Origin: Osedax fenrisi
Lineage: Eukaryota > Annelida > Polychaeta > Sabellida > Siboglinidae
NCBI GenBank assembly: GCA_964019155.1
Contig: OZ025239.1
Span: 75,600,394 to 75,664,393, forward strand
Length of the DNA stretch: 64,000 nucleotides
Direction of reading: 5' to 3'
Below, in pieces: positions 37,769 through 50,577 of this stretch (position 1 is the stretch's first letter; every line of letters begins with the position of its first letter). A program made the position numbers and the translations under genes. The notes under the pieces are model-generated. The model did not search any database and was not told the origin of the DNA. It saw only the letters and a program-made list of their open reading frames with translations.

Positions 37769-38081
37769 GAATACCCTACCAGGTAGGGAATATACCTTGA
37801 CACACTCGGTATTCTACCCTACATAGTTATAACATGTTAACTTTCCTAATAACGTATTCAACTTATTTAACTTGTCAATCTATTCGAATATTAATATTAT
37901 TAAAATATTAAACATTACCTATAGATTTAATTTTTCAAAATAAAAATTCAACGTTAATAAATTTAAAATGTATTAATTTACTCCAATTAAATAAACTTTT
38001 ATTTATTTTATGTTATCTAATTATGTCCCACTTTTAAATCGTACAAACTAAACCTATATTATAAAATACATCAAATATGTG

Positions 38082-38131
<50 letters not shown>

Positions 38132-39826
38132 ACATTCCTATATGAATATAATATATATATATTAAAATATAAATAACAAACAGGATATAGGAAATATACA
38201 AATAATTAATAAATAAAATAAAATCATTACAATCTTTACGTAATTATAATCTCTCCCATATATTTATAGTTTACATATATTGGTAGTCACGTGATTTGAC
38301 TTCAACATTCCTGGATACTAGATTTATGTTGTTCGAGAAATATGGCCGATCATCACATATAAAGTATTAATTAATATCATTACATATTGCAATTATTGTA
38401 GTATAAATATATTATATAAATTAATATAAATGTTTATATTGGTATCGAAACGCACTTTATAAGCGTATATAGAAAAAAATCGAATGTATTTAAAAATAAA
38501 CAATATTTGTTTGATTATGTGATATTAAATGCATGTTTCACGTGATGGTCGGCCATCTTAGGACACATACATCGAGTCACCAGGCGTGTTGAAGAATTGT
38601 ACACTAACGAGCTATAGGTGCACACATACACATCCATGACCTCTGCACTGAATTCGTAATAAACGTATACGTTGACGATACCATAGTACTATTTCTAACT
38701 ATAACAGATGGGCAAACAATTATTAAAGTATTCATTACATCTATACCTATGCCTACCTATACATCTTGTAATTGCGTTTATTATCATCTACAAAGTAGTA
38801 GTTTATTATTATTAAGAGCGTGTACGCCGTGTCGCCTATCTACTTATGATATTAATATTATTAATATTATTAATATTATTAATATTATTAATATTATTTT
38901 AACATAGCTATGCGTAATAATCTCTATTTACACCCAAGCAACCAAAAGTGGATTATATTCATATACAAATGGTTGCATATATAGTATACTATAGTGCAAT
39001 GGCTGCTGCAGCCGATAGTCATCTAAGTCATACTATTCTTATAATTAAAGTATAGTATGTATGTATAGGAGTGTGTGATACTTGAACAGGTATGAACAAT
39101 ATCGAATTTCTTCTATATATTTAATTATAAAAATTAATATAATAATTATAATAACTAGTAAACTAATAAGGGGAAGGTGTTATGCCATTTTATGATACTC
39201 GGATAATATTTTCTAGAATTTAATTTATTTAAAAAATAAAAAAAAACGTTTTAGAATTACTTTCACATCAATATAAAAGGTAAAATATATTAATATTTGA
39301 TTACATATGTATACATATGTAAATTATATTTATATAGTATATTAAATTTGAAATTAATAAATAAAAATAAAAAAAAGAGTGTATAACATTTGTTTTAAAC
39401 ATTTAAAAAAAATACATCCGAAAAAAGGAGACGCGAACCTCCCCTATAGTTGTACTCCCTATAGGGGAGGTGGAGTTGAACCATTATTTGTACCATTTTC
39501 TAAAATAATCCATTTAATAACCTATAGGATATATAATTATTGAATAACTGTTATCATATGTATCACGTGCCTATCGTGACGTAACTATAGGGGAGGCGTG
39601 GGGTTATTTCCTCCTCGATGTTTTGTCTGGGATGCGGGTATCCTATATAGGTAAATAGGTATATCATCCCCACTTTAACAAAGTGTTGAGTCTAGCGTAT
39701 TAGCAGTTATAACAAGCCAATGTCATGAGTGACATTCATTGATAGTGCCAAATTGGCACAGTTAATACAACAATATATAATTCTCCGAATTAGTATAAAT
39801 TACATTTTGTTATTGACTTATATAAT

Positions 39827-39884
<58 letters not shown>

Positions 39885-40434
39885 TATACCTATAGGTTAA
39901 CCGACATTAAACTATAGTTATAACTGAACAGTATTAATGTAATTATATAATTAAATGTATTATACATTGCAGTACATGTTCCCTTCCCGGTATAGAAGAT
40001 ATCGAAATCATTATTGATACAAATATAATGTTAACATTATCTCAAATATGTATAATAAAACGAAAATGCAATAAAGTATACTTTCTATACGTATTTCCTA
40101 TAGGAAAGCACCTACCCATAGGTATACTGTCTATTTTGATATTGACCTATCTGTTAACTTTGAAACCTATCTATATTTCAATTAATAAATTATAATTATA
40201 ATTAGACATATAGGTATAATTCTATAGGTTCCTTTGATAACATCGAGTATATTATAAGTTTGAAACATAATGAGAATGACCTATAGGTCGCCTATAGGTG
40301 TGTCCCTGTTTGGAGATAGGACATATATAACAACTACAATTGTTTAATTGTTCAATACAAATTGTTCTGATAACATTTAGATAAAGTACATCGTATATGT
40401 AAATGATTATACTTCAAATGGTTATTAATATATT

Positions 40435-40485
<51 letters not shown>

Positions 40486-40491
40486 TATATA

Positions 40492-40534
<43 letters not shown>

Positions 40535-40990
40535 CTGACTGCCATATAATATATATAGGTAATTAAATATGTTATTATATACGATTGTGATTGTCAATTG
40601 TATCGTAGTAACCTAATGTGCATGCAAATGTATTATAAAAAGATGATTTACGTAGTATTCTTTATTATTTATTATTTGTAAGAATATAAATATATTTATT
40701 AATTAAAGTAAGTATATCTAACATGTTTTAAATGATGTTTAATGTTAGTAGGTTATAAACTGCTATATATATATATCTATAGATGTAGTATAAGTTTGTG
40801 GGTACAAAGTTAGCTACATTCTCCTCCATTTCCCCTAGCTCCTATGTAGATCTTCTTTTTCTAATACATATGTATAGTATTAGATCACTAAAATATAATT
40901 GATAATCACCATCGAATATAATGACATATTTAATTAACTATATATCTTATATCGCAGTTAGGTATATACACTTTGATGTATACTCATTTA

Positions 40991-41065
<75 letters not shown>

Positions 41066-41717
41066 ATATCCTATATCCTATACTTATTTATTTTTTTATA
41101 AATTAATATGCATTGGTATACTTGATATTAATATGACTATATTTTAAATAAACCATTCATTTAAGTCATATAATAATTGATTAAACTGTTATTCGCGAGT
41201 TGATGTTTACACTGTAAGTCTTACATGCACACAGTGTGCCGCACACAGATGCGCACAGGTGCGTACGGATGCGCACACATGTAGGCCTACTTGTATGCTC
41301 ATATATGTGCTTATAGTATACTGATATGCCATAACGGAATGCTTACAAGTCGATTTGTATTCATTATACAATATAATTACACAACTCTATAGGTTATACC
41401 TACTCTAGTAATTGCATAACCCCTATAGGTTATACCTACTATAGTATACTATAGTTATATAACTCCTATAGGTCATAAATAACATAAGTAAAGTTCAGAT
41501 TACTAGATATTACAGATTACAGATTACAGATTACTTATTTTATTCCACATTATTATTTATTGAAATAAAAAAGTAGGTATTTTATTAAAAATAAAATATA
41601 AACCTATACAATAAAATTATTACATTTACCTACATAAATTTACTATATTTAAAAATTATATAATTTTATTTATATAAATTCATAGTTAATATACAAGGGA
41701 AATGTTATATATAGCTA
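37769..41717. other. Gene-free AT-rich region with long (TA)n tracts
   Basis: TA runs lie near 38087-38127, 39832-39881, 40442-40480, 40493-40532 and 40994-41062. An ATTAATATT nonamer repeat lies near 38849-38900. An inverted CCTCCCCTATAG / CTATAGGGGAGG pair lies at 39437-39470, with a third copy near 39584. No gene was recognised. Confidence 0.6.
40994..41062. repeat. Long (TA)n tract
   Basis: About 69 bp of pure TA dinucleotide, one of the longest in the window. Such runs extrude cruciforms and are prone to length change. Confidence 0.92.
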
Positions 41718-42597
41718 GGGGAAAGTAACCGAATACGGACAGTGCCCGAATACGGACACTCTCGGTATCTCAGAAACCATAAATCCTACAAAAAAATTTT
41801 AATGAATAAAATATTTATAATTATATAAATAGTCTAAAAAAGTATTTTTTATTTTTTAATTATTCAACATATTACTGATATATCCAAAAAACTGATTTTT
41901 GTATTACGTTTTTACATGTATGAAAAAAAATTCAACTTAAAACCTTCTCAAGAATATACAAATGTATCGATACATATATTATTAAAAAATAAAGCATTCT
42001 AAACATTATATATATAATTACTATAATTTTTATAAAATATTAATTAAGTTATAAGCATATATCTAGAGGTCATATAAATCCCTAATACGGACACTCTAGA
42101 TATCTTAATACGGACAGTGTCTGTCGGAAACCCTATAACCAATCAGCGCGCAGCGTGTGAACTATTCTAATGTTCATAAAAATCGCGTTTGTTATATTAA
42201 TACGACCAATGAAGCTAAATCTAAACATGTTATTATATTACGATGATACTTAACTTGTATTATTAATTAAAAAAAGAATACAAATAAATAAATTAATTAC
42301 TAATTAAATTATATTAAATTTATAAAATTAATTATAAATAATGTAATTGTAATTTATCTGATTGGTTCATCAATAATAACTAGTTTATCTAGTGGTAATA
42401 GGGTGTCCGTAATATAACACAGGGTATCCGTATTCGGACATGGGTACCGAATACGGACACCCCCTTTATCTATTGAATAAAACGATTAAATAACATTTTA
42501 AAATCACAATAATATCTATAATCATATAATATTAATATATTTTAATTTGTGAATAAAAATATTGAGTCGTAAGTATCCGTAGTAGGTTACTTTACCC
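41718..42597 (+). mobile_element. 880-bp inverted-repeat element with CCGAATACGGACA motifs
   Basis: The left end GGGGAAAGTAACC is followed by tandem CCGAATACGGACAGTG and CCGAATACGGACACTC, then TATCTCAGAAACC. Internal motif pairs lie at about 42081-42118 and 42400-42465. The right end is GGTTACTTTACCC. The flanks are TA-rich. No open frame is present. An inverted sister copy lies at 43081. Confidence 0.8.
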
Positions 42598-42638
42598 TAT
42601 ATATAATAATTTATATATAAATATATATATATAAGTAT

Positions 42639-42932
42639 TGTTAAATTGTTATATTGTTATTTTTATTTGGTGGAGTCCTTTCATCTCATCCAGGAACTTA
42701 GATGAAGTTTTCACTTATAACCATATATGGCTCTAATGTCCCTTCGAAGCCGCTCTCGTGTTAAGGCATTCATGGTTTTAACGATAGCCGATCATTTATT
42801 TATACACAATTATATAAGATCATTTCTAAATAATATTTTAAGACCCATTTTATAAAATTAATTAATGGTCCGGACGAGGCTCGAACCCATGCCCTACTGC
42901 TTGTGTGTCTGATGCCTTAGCCACTGAGCCAC
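42639..42932 (-). mobile_element. tRNA-derived SINE with clear A and B boxes
   Basis: Read on the - strand the head begins GTGGCTCAGTGGCTAAGGC (A box, 42931-42920 and on) and has the B box GGTTCGAGCC (42887-42878). It continues TCGTCCGGACCATTAATT, the shared body, then GACTCCACCAAATAAAAAT and an AACAAT tail. It is the best-preserved copy and proves the tRNA origin of the family. Confidence 0.88.
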
Positions 42933-43080
42933 AATTTCAGTTTTTATACTTGACTTATCATACGTTAGGACTCATAAATAACTATAGTTATATATATATA
43001 TATATGCAGTGATTTAATATGTAATTTGTAAAGGGAAATATTTAAGAATAAAGATAAATATGTTACATATTATATATATA

Positions 43081-43983
43081 GGGGAAAGTATACTTTCCTA
43101 TAACCTACATGGTTATAACCTAATACGGACACTTTAACAATAAATGGTCTTAACATTTTATGACTCATTATTTGTATTCAAAAATGATAATATATTAATA
43201 TTATATGATTATAGATATTATTGTGATTTTAAACTTTTATTTAATCTTTTAATTTCATAGATAATGGTGGTGTCCGTATACGGTACACATGTCCTAATAC
43301 GGACTATATACCACTAGATAAACTATATATTATTGATGAATCAATCAGACAAATTACAATTACATTATTTATAATGAATTTTATGAATAATTTATTCTAA
43401 TTTAATTAGTTAATAATTTATTTATTTTTATTATTTTTTAATTAATAATACGATTTATGTATCTAAATAATAACAATTTTAGATTTAGCTTTATTGGTGT
43501 TATTAATATTATAACGCACGCGGTTTTTATGAAAATCAGAATAGTTCATGTACTGCGGGCTGATTGGTTATATTGGTCCGTATTAAGACATCTAGAGTGT
43601 CCGTATTAGGAACTTATATGACCTCTAGATATATGCTTATAACTTAATTAATATATGATAACAAATATAGAAATTATATATATACTTTTTAGAATGTTTT
43701 ATTTTTTAATAATATAGTGTTATATTTTATATCGATACATTTGTATGATTTGAGAAGGTTTTAAGTTGACATTTTTTTTCATAAATTTAAAAACGTAATA
43801 AAAAATCAGTTTATTGGATATATCAGCAATATTTTAAATAATTAAAAAATAAAAAATACTTTTTTAAACTATTTATATAATTATGAATATTTTATTCATT
43901 AACATTTTTTTTTAGGATTTATGTTTTCTGAGATACCGAGAGTGTCCGTATTCGGGCACTGTCCGTATTCGGTTACTTTCCCT
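43081..43983 (-). mobile_element. 903-bp inverted copy of the CCGAATACGGACA-motif element
   Basis: Inverted relative to 41718-42597. Its right end (ACCGAGAGTGTCCGTATTCG, then GGCACTGTCCGTATTCGG, then TTACTTTCCC) mirrors the left end of that copy. The centre carries GTGTCCGTATACGGTACAC. The SINE at 42639 lies between the two copies. Confidence 0.8.
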
Positions 43984-44060
43984 TATATATATATATATAT
44001 ATATATATATTTCTCTTAATGCACGACGTGTCACAATGCCCACGGATCGTCTGTCCTATA

Positions 44061-44099
<39 letters not shown>

Positions 44100-44275
44100 A
44101 TATATATATACAATATTGGCATCGATGCACCAATTGTAGATCTACATTATACAATTATCTGTAACATTATATACCTACAACTAATATAATAAAAACATAT
44201 ATAAATATATCCTAGGCTAATCTGCTATATAATAATATTCAAATAATGTATCCTTTGTTCATCTCTATAGAGAAG

Positions 44276-44501
44276 TGGTTCCAAACCTTTTTTCACCATA
44301 ACCCTTTTTTTTTGATTATTTTTAATTAAAAAATATACCATGTTTAAATAACAACATTTTATTATACAACATATTATTTATTACATATTATTATAACATA
44401 CATATTATTACAACATATTATCAACATACAACATATTATACAATATTTTATTATTTTATTTTTGTATTACTAAATTATAGTCATAAACGTATAATATAAA
44501 G

Positions 44502-44547
<46 letters not shown>

Positions 44548-45070
44548 CAAGATAAAGAGACGGTTGATGTTGATTTTGTTTAACAATATTCTCAATCAGC
44601 GGTTCAGTTGTATACTATAGATAACGCGGAACACATGTCACGTGTTTGTGTAGCATGTCACGTGTGTGTGTCGCATGTCACGTGTTTGTGTAGCATGTCA
44701 TTATCAGCGTCCAATTTGTTTCTAGATTTTGATTTGATTACTAGCATATTAGAAAATATACTATCACATAAATATGTTGATAAAAATGGAACTACATCTT
44801 TAAAACAAATGTCATCATTTTGGAAATGATTCAATTATAATTGAATATATATCACAGTTCAGAAATATGATTATTCATTTCCTGATTTATCTTGAATTCA
44901 TCTTGCACTTGGGTATTATTGATAAAATTAATATACTTTTCCTGGATGTCATACGGTAGATCGTCAACCAAACAAGTTTTCGGATTTCTTGCAAGCTTCA
45001 TTTGTGTAGATGGTTGAAGGAAAAAAATATTAAAATTCATCCTGAATATATATATTATGAATTGCATAAA
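44276..45070 (-). pseudogene. hAT transposase relic (C-terminal part) with a terminal end
   Basis: On the - strand, broken frames read QPSTQMKLARNPKTCLVDD, LPYDIQEKYINFINN, then VVPFLSTYLCDSIFSNM and IKSKSRNKLDADNDM, and finally EPLIENIVKQNQHQPS. This is the hAT C-terminal dimerisation region (YLCExxFS, KxKxRNRLDxxNDM) of the ZBED5/GTF2IRD2-like type. The + strand AGTGGTTCCAAACCTTTTTT at 44276 resembles a hAT terminus. The coding sequence has stops, and a 22-bp repeat expansion interrupts it at the NDM site. Confidence 0.75.
44634..44702. repeat. 22-bp tandem repeat with CACGTG in each unit
   Basis: Three and a bit copies of CATGTCACGTGTTTGTGTAG plus two bases, inside the hAT relic. Each unit contains the palindrome CACGTG. 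Confidence 0.9.
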
Positions 45071-45078
45071 ATAGCATT

Positions 45079-45124
<46 letters not shown>
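45079..45124. repeat. (TA)n tract
   Basis: A TA run separating the hAT relic from the LINE relic at 45.2-46.5 kb. Confidence 0.9.
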
Positions 45125-45135
<11 letters not shown>

Positions 45136-45239
45136 ACGAAATCCCCGGTCTCTCAAGCGAGGTAAAAAACCTATGTGCACAACGAAGATGCGCTAAAATA
45201 ATAATGTTATAAAACCATTATAATTAAGAGTATACAAAT

Positions 45240-46490
45240 AACTATATATAATTAAATAAAAAAGTAAAATCAGAAGTTAAAAAACAAAAGAATGATAATT
45301 TAAGTGACAAAATATCTGAAATGGAAGACAATTTTAAAAAGAATAACACACATAAATTATTCAAACAAGTTCGTGAACTAGAAGGAAAGATATGTAGATC
45401 TACACTTGCTATGAAAGACTCCCAAGGTAATCTAAAGACCAAAAATCAAGATGTGTTACGTATCTGGAAAGCGCACTTTGAGAAACATCTTAACACACAA
45501 TTCAACCACGACGAAAATTCTCTGCAAGAATTTGACTCAGCAATATTAATAATGAAAACATAACGCTGACTATAACTGAACAGGAAGTTATGTACTCAAT
45601 AAAACAGCTAGCCAACAGAAAGTCACCTGGGGTTGATGGAATAACTTCTGAATTTATAAAAGCTGGAGGTGATATTATGACTAAAACGCTAAAAAAACCT
45701 GTTTAATAAAATAATTGTGACAGAGAATTCGCCAAATGACTGGTCTAAAATGATAATAACACCAATCCACAAAAATGGTGACAACTTGAACGCCGCAAAC
45801 TATAGAACCATTGCACTATTACCAATACCAGGTAAAATATTCTGCAAAATCTTGATGATCGAACAGATGCTCACACATAATTGAATCATCAATGAGTGAC
45901 TCTCAATTCGGTTGTACAACTCAATTTTCTACAGAGCAACCACGGATGCAATATTTATTATAAGGCAGTTGATCGAGAAAGCAAAATAGCACCAAATACC
46001 GCTCCATCTCTACTTTATTGATTTTAAAGCAGCATTTGACACTATTTGGAGAGTAGCACTTTGAAAGATGCTGCTTAAGTTAGGTATCCCAATTAAACTT
46101 GTCGAGATAATCAAAAATCTCTATGATAAAACGGAATGCTCCATAATAGCTGGAGGAGAACTAACGGACTGGTTCCCAGTTAATATTGGCGTGAGACAAG
46201 TCTGTATTATGTCACCAAGATTATTAAACATATTCCTGGAACATGTAATGAAGGGTGTTAAAAGTTTGAACCGTGACTTTCAATTAAACGAAAATATGTC
46301 TGTTGATATCAGATATGCAGACGATACGACACTCATATCTGCTGTATTCGAAAAACTGCAACTATCTACATTAGAACTTGAACAAGCTTGTCAAAAATGG
46401 GGTTTGAAGATAAATCCTCTAAAATGCGCAATAATGACACCAGATAGCAAAGCTGAAATCGACAACAACGTGTTCCCAACAAATGTAGTG
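45240..46490 (+). pseudogene. Non-LTR retrotransposon reverse transcriptase relic
   Basis: Frames across 45321-46490 read LFKQVRELEGKICRSTLAMK, SIKQLANRKSPGVDGITSEF, WSKMIITPIHKNGD, YFIDFKAAFDTIWR (palm Asp motif), NIGVRQVCIMSPRLLNIFLE and VDIRYADDTTLISAVFEKLQ (YADD box). Several frameshifts (near 45560, 45700 and 45885) and stops make it inactive. It is cut off by a (TG)n array. It is a different LINE type from the copy at 52775; an RTE/Jockey-like origin is only a guess. Confidence 0.85.
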
Positions 46491-46507
46491 TATACTACAT
46501 CACACTA

Positions 46508-46510
<3 letters not shown>

Positions 46511-46588
<78 letters not shown>
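46511..46588. repeat. (TG)n microsatellite
   Basis: About 39 TG units, followed by TAG repeats and GGGTGTAT repeats up to about 46730. It produces chance frames on both strands. Confidence 0.95.
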
Positions 46589-46590
<2 letters not shown>

Positions 46591-46739
46591 GTGGTGTAGT
46601 AGTAGTAGTAGTGTAAGTATGTGCTTGTGTGCGGGTTTGTGTATGTGTAAGTTGACAGGTAGGTACGGGGTGTATGGGATGTATGAGATTATGGGGTGTA
46701 GGGGGTGTATGGGGTGTATGGGGTGTATACATGATACAT

Positions 46740-47236
46740 GATACATAACAATAGCCGACGTACATATCACACGTTTGAAGTATGATTGTTCAAAGGGTCT
46801 TAAGGGTGGTATTATATGTCAGAAAGTATCATATTTCTCTAGCCATCTATATGTCGATTCGGGTATAGTTTTCTTATTTTAATAGATATTTTAATATATA
46901 TTATATATATATATATTATATATAAGATCTATAGATGAATTCCAATTTATTAGTACAATATAGAAGACCTATTTATGTATCTATTTCTCATATTTATGTC
47001 CCGTACATAAATATATGTACACTACGGGAGACCTACATATGTAGATATAGCTATAGATATATACGGCAATACACGAAATAAATGTCGGATTTTATTAAAA
47101 ATAAGATCTCGATACTTATACACTTACTAGACTAGAGTAACACATCGTGCGCACACACATACTCTCGTGCGCGCGCGCGTACGTACGCACATGCGTGTAA
47201 TACCGTTCATTCTTCAGGGGTAATACTCCCCTATCG

Positions 47237-47271
<35 letters not shown>

Positions 47272-47347
47272 TGTAGTAGTATAATATACAACTTATTGAC
47301 AATCTAATAAGTTATAATATATTATATGGCAAACACGCATACACACA

Positions 47348-47397
<50 letters not shown>

Positions 47398-47518
47398 CGT
47401 CAATTAACAAATACCGAATATTTATAGTCATAACTGTTGCACACATACACTTGTTGTACGCCGCTCATTACGTAATGAGCTACACATTACGTAATAATGC
47501 AAACTACGCGAGAAACTA
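46740..47518. other. Sequence 3' of VIAAT with microsatellites
   Basis: Contains an alternating CG/CA purine-pyrimidine run near 47146-47200 (Z-DNA prone), a TAG run at 47236-47280, a TA run at 47350-47393 and a 16-bp palindrome CTCATTACGTAATGAG near 47464. No gene was seen. Confidence 0.6.
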
Positions 47519-47552
47519 TGACGTCATCGACTCAACTATGACGTCGTCGGCG
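47519..47552. promoter_or_regulatory. CRE-like doublet downstream of VIAAT
   Basis: A perfect CRE, TGACGTCA (47519-47526), sits in ACTATGACGTCATCGACTCA, and the related ACTATGACGTCGTCGG follows 23 bp later. This is motif evidence only; binding is not shown. Confidence 0.3.
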
Positions 47553-47626
47553 CCGTGTATTCGCGCATGACTAGAACTGATGTCGACGGTGATGCCAACA
47601 GGTGACGCTAGTAGTAGTGAACGCGA

Positions 47627-48648
47627 TCAAAGACCGTTGCGAGTGAAATTAGACGACTCCGCTGACCTTGCGGTTTGGAAAGGTCGCGTCTCGTGACCTT
47701 TAAACGCGGCGACCAACGCGTACGTGGAATAGTAGAAGCCGAGCCCGGAGCACACCAGTCCCATACTGATGATAGCGTAGTCGACCGCCTTCTGTTTAGT
47801 GGTCAACTCGTTCCGTTTGATTGACAGGTGGAAGTAGGCCGGCCATACTAGCGATAACATGTTGCCGGTGATACTGCCGATAAGTCCCATTAACAGAGCG
47901 AAGTGGGGCAGCGAAACCGCCACCAGAACGGTGAACGCTACCAGCGACACACGCAACGCGATGCACGTTACGTAACGACCGGCGCTCGACACGCCCATCG
48001 CGTCGGCCGCCCGCCCGAACGGAAGACGCTTCTCGAGTAGGCGAACGGCTGCGAAGTAGGGCAACGGGTAGGACAGCAACGCCTTCAACACCAGGATTAG
48101 GTTCACTATGGCTCGCATCGATACGTTGGGCAGGTTATTCGTTATCACCTGGTACGTGGTTATGGGGGTGGGGTTACGTTATCTGCTGATAGTAAAGCGG
48201 GGGCGATGTGTTTTATTATAATTATGAAAATCATGATTTTTTTCGATGTATTTTAACTAATACAATAGACACAAATATTAAATAATATTTATTTATTTAT
48301 AGAATTTATAATTTATTTCGAAGTAGGGTTAAGGCTATACAAATGTAATGATTATGAAAATTAGTATTTTAATATATAAACAATTGTACTGTAATAACGT
48401 GACGTCACTCGCTCTCCGCGATTGCGTAATACCTCTTTGGTGGCGAATCCGAACGTGAGGAAGCCTATGTATGAGAAACCGGCCTTGAAGACAGCGGCTG
48501 CCCCGTGTGTCCAGTACATCATGGCCGGGAACGTGCTCTTATCCTCCAGGGAACCTTCCAGAGTGGGCAAGAATATCTGCGACGTATAGCTGAATATGAT
48601 GATGCCCAACGAGATCGGGAACGTCCAGATATCGATCCTGACGAGAAC
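47627..48648 (-). CDS. VIAAT: Vesicular inhibitory amino acid transporter (SLC32/VIAAT), C-terminal two exons
   Basis: VIAAT loads GABA and glycine into synaptic vesicles by proton exchange. Exons are 48648-48433 (72 codons, acceptor CAACGCAG) and 48148-47627 (173 codons plus TGA), joined in phase 0 across a 284-bp intron. The first encodes TFPISLGIIIFSYTSQIFLP, TLEG, MMYWTH and ATKE. The second encodes VITNNLPNVSMRAIVNLILV, KALLSYPLPYFAAVRLLEKR and PHFALLMGLIGSITGNMLSL, with the final transmembrane helices. FSYTSQIFLP and KALLSYPLP are hallmark stretches of the family. Codon use is GC-rich, unlike hillarin. The N-terminal exons were not found on this strand up to 64 kb. A VIAAT paralogue rather than the orthologue cannot be excluded. 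Confidence 0.88.
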
Positions 48649-50577
48649 CTGCGTTGAGGTCGCGCGCGTCACGTTATCGGAGAGGAGGGACGGGCGGGGC
48701 GGGGGGGGTGTCGCTGTAGCCAACCTGACTCCATTTCCAGGTAGACACTCGAGTCAAGCAGTAGATGATGATGATGGCGTTTATAAACAGATGAGAAACC
48801 ATACACCAGAAGCTATTCACAGTAGTATAGGTAGTGTTAGTGAAACAGTGTGATGTATACGTAGTGATATGTATACGTGATCTTTACCATAGGATATGTG
48901 TAGCGAATATGTATAATATATAAATAAACTATATATGATACATAAATATAAATATATATAAATAATATATATATATATATAAATATATAAGTAAAAACTA
49001 GTATTATAATATGAAATAAAACTCATATTATACTGTAATATTATATAAATGGTATCAATTAATAATACACTACATGTATGTATATGATAAATACAACTAT
49101 ACTATATACACTGTATACCATGGTATATATGTGTGTACACTTATTTAGAGATAATCTACAACTAATCACTCTATCTCGATTATATTGTCTACATATATAG
49201 AAGGATGATAGGATGATGATTACGTATATCTATATAGTTATCAGTGCTCAATGGAACGCAAGCCTATAGCAAGACCTCCTCTAACCTGAAAGTCGAAGTT
49301 ATTTGGAGTTCTTGCCTATAGGCGTTATGTTAAGTTAAGTTATTGTAAAACTAAGCACATCTACGCAATTGGAATGTGTTGCAAATAGGAATGTGTTGCA
49401 AATAGACAATATAATATATGTTATTTCGCGAAGTGAAGTGAGCGATATTTTAAAGTGTAATATATAAACTATACGAAGGGTCACATGGTTTCAATGATAA
49501 CTTATCAAACAAACACACACACGCACACATACGCGCACACACACATACGCACAGTGCTCATCGCTCACTCACACATTCATACTCGCACACACAAACATAT
49601 ATAATTATAGTTCGCAGTCTATATATAGACAAACATTCCGAAAAGTGAATAGAAACGAAAGCATTCCTCGCGAACAATGGTTCTCTTGTTCGGCAGACGT
49701 GTTATGTTCGTGATGGCACACAATAGCCACAATAGCCACGTAACAACAATGTACAGTGGCGCTCGCGATGTAAACAATACAATACCACTGTTGTAGTCCG
49801 CTGTTATTAGCTACTGTTCTCTCACCCTCACCCTCTCTCTCACCCTGATCCACTCTCTCTCTCTCTCTCTCTCTCGAAGCACGGAGATATGGGGTATGAA
49901 CTGTATGGAATCTTAATAGGGCTAATCGTACGACGTACGTCTATGTCAAGGTCGTGTACCGCCATTGTTAATAGAACAATACACACATTCTAGCACCTAC
50001 CACATTACACGCTGGTACAGTAGGGGTACAGTAGTGCTTTGTTGTACCGCTGGGGGTCGCGTCGGCACTGGTTAAAAATCGCGGTGAGGTTTATATTTAA
50101 TACGGGTATTATCGCCCGTTTTAATATCGCTTATACGAAGATAAGCTGGTGGTAACTCTATCTACCAACTCAACTACCAACACTACTACATCAACCACCA
50201 CCACCAACACTACTACCAACACCACTATATCAACTGCCACCATCAACACCAACACCACACCTCCAACCCCGCGCCACTCTTGTCTATAGCACGTACTGCT
50301 ATTAGTACTACAGTAGGGGTATTGTGTGTACAGGTAAGTCTTATGACGCGGGTGGCATTAGTGTAACCCCCTTTACAGATGTAAGTTGTTGTACTATTAA
50401 CCATCTTAATCATTGATGTAGCTATATCTACAATATATATATATATATTCTCGCTTATTCTCGCTTAATCTCGTTCAATCACGATGAATCACGCTTGATA
50501 CGATACTTAATGAAGCGGTGTGTGATGCGCTTTGAAAAAGTTGTTCACACGTTCACTTATGAATGCATATTATATAT
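48649..50577. other. Region upstream of VIAAT exons, no further exon seen
   Basis: Presumed intron. Contains C/G-rich sequence at 48650-48760, TA-rich sequence at 48900-49000, CA-rich repeats at 49510-49600, a CT run at 49800-49875 and ACCACCAAC-type repeats at 50155-50270. A 45-bp minimal element lies at 49270-49314. Confidence 0.5.
49270..49314. mobile_element. 45-bp minimal element, CAAGACCTCC family
   Basis: It begins CAAGACCTCC and ends GGAGTTCTTG (complement CAAGAACTCC). The perfect 7-bp direct repeat CCTATAG lies on both sides (49263-49269 and 49315-49321). Its left 20 bases resemble the end of the 6.1-kb element at 52156. It has no internal sequence beyond the termini. Confidence 0.65.

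Noticed and set aside
42878..42932. Possible stand-alone tRNA gene
   Set aside because: A and B boxes are present, but the sequence runs into the SINE body shared with other copies, and no full cloverleaf is evident.
46495..46770. Frames with long Cys-Val or His-Thr runs
   Set aside because: Translations of the (TG)n and GGGTGTAT repeats.
49605..49853. 82-residue - strand frame upstream of VIAAT
   Set aside because: Considered as a VIAAT 5' exon, but it does not resemble the transporter; it includes a CT-run translation.
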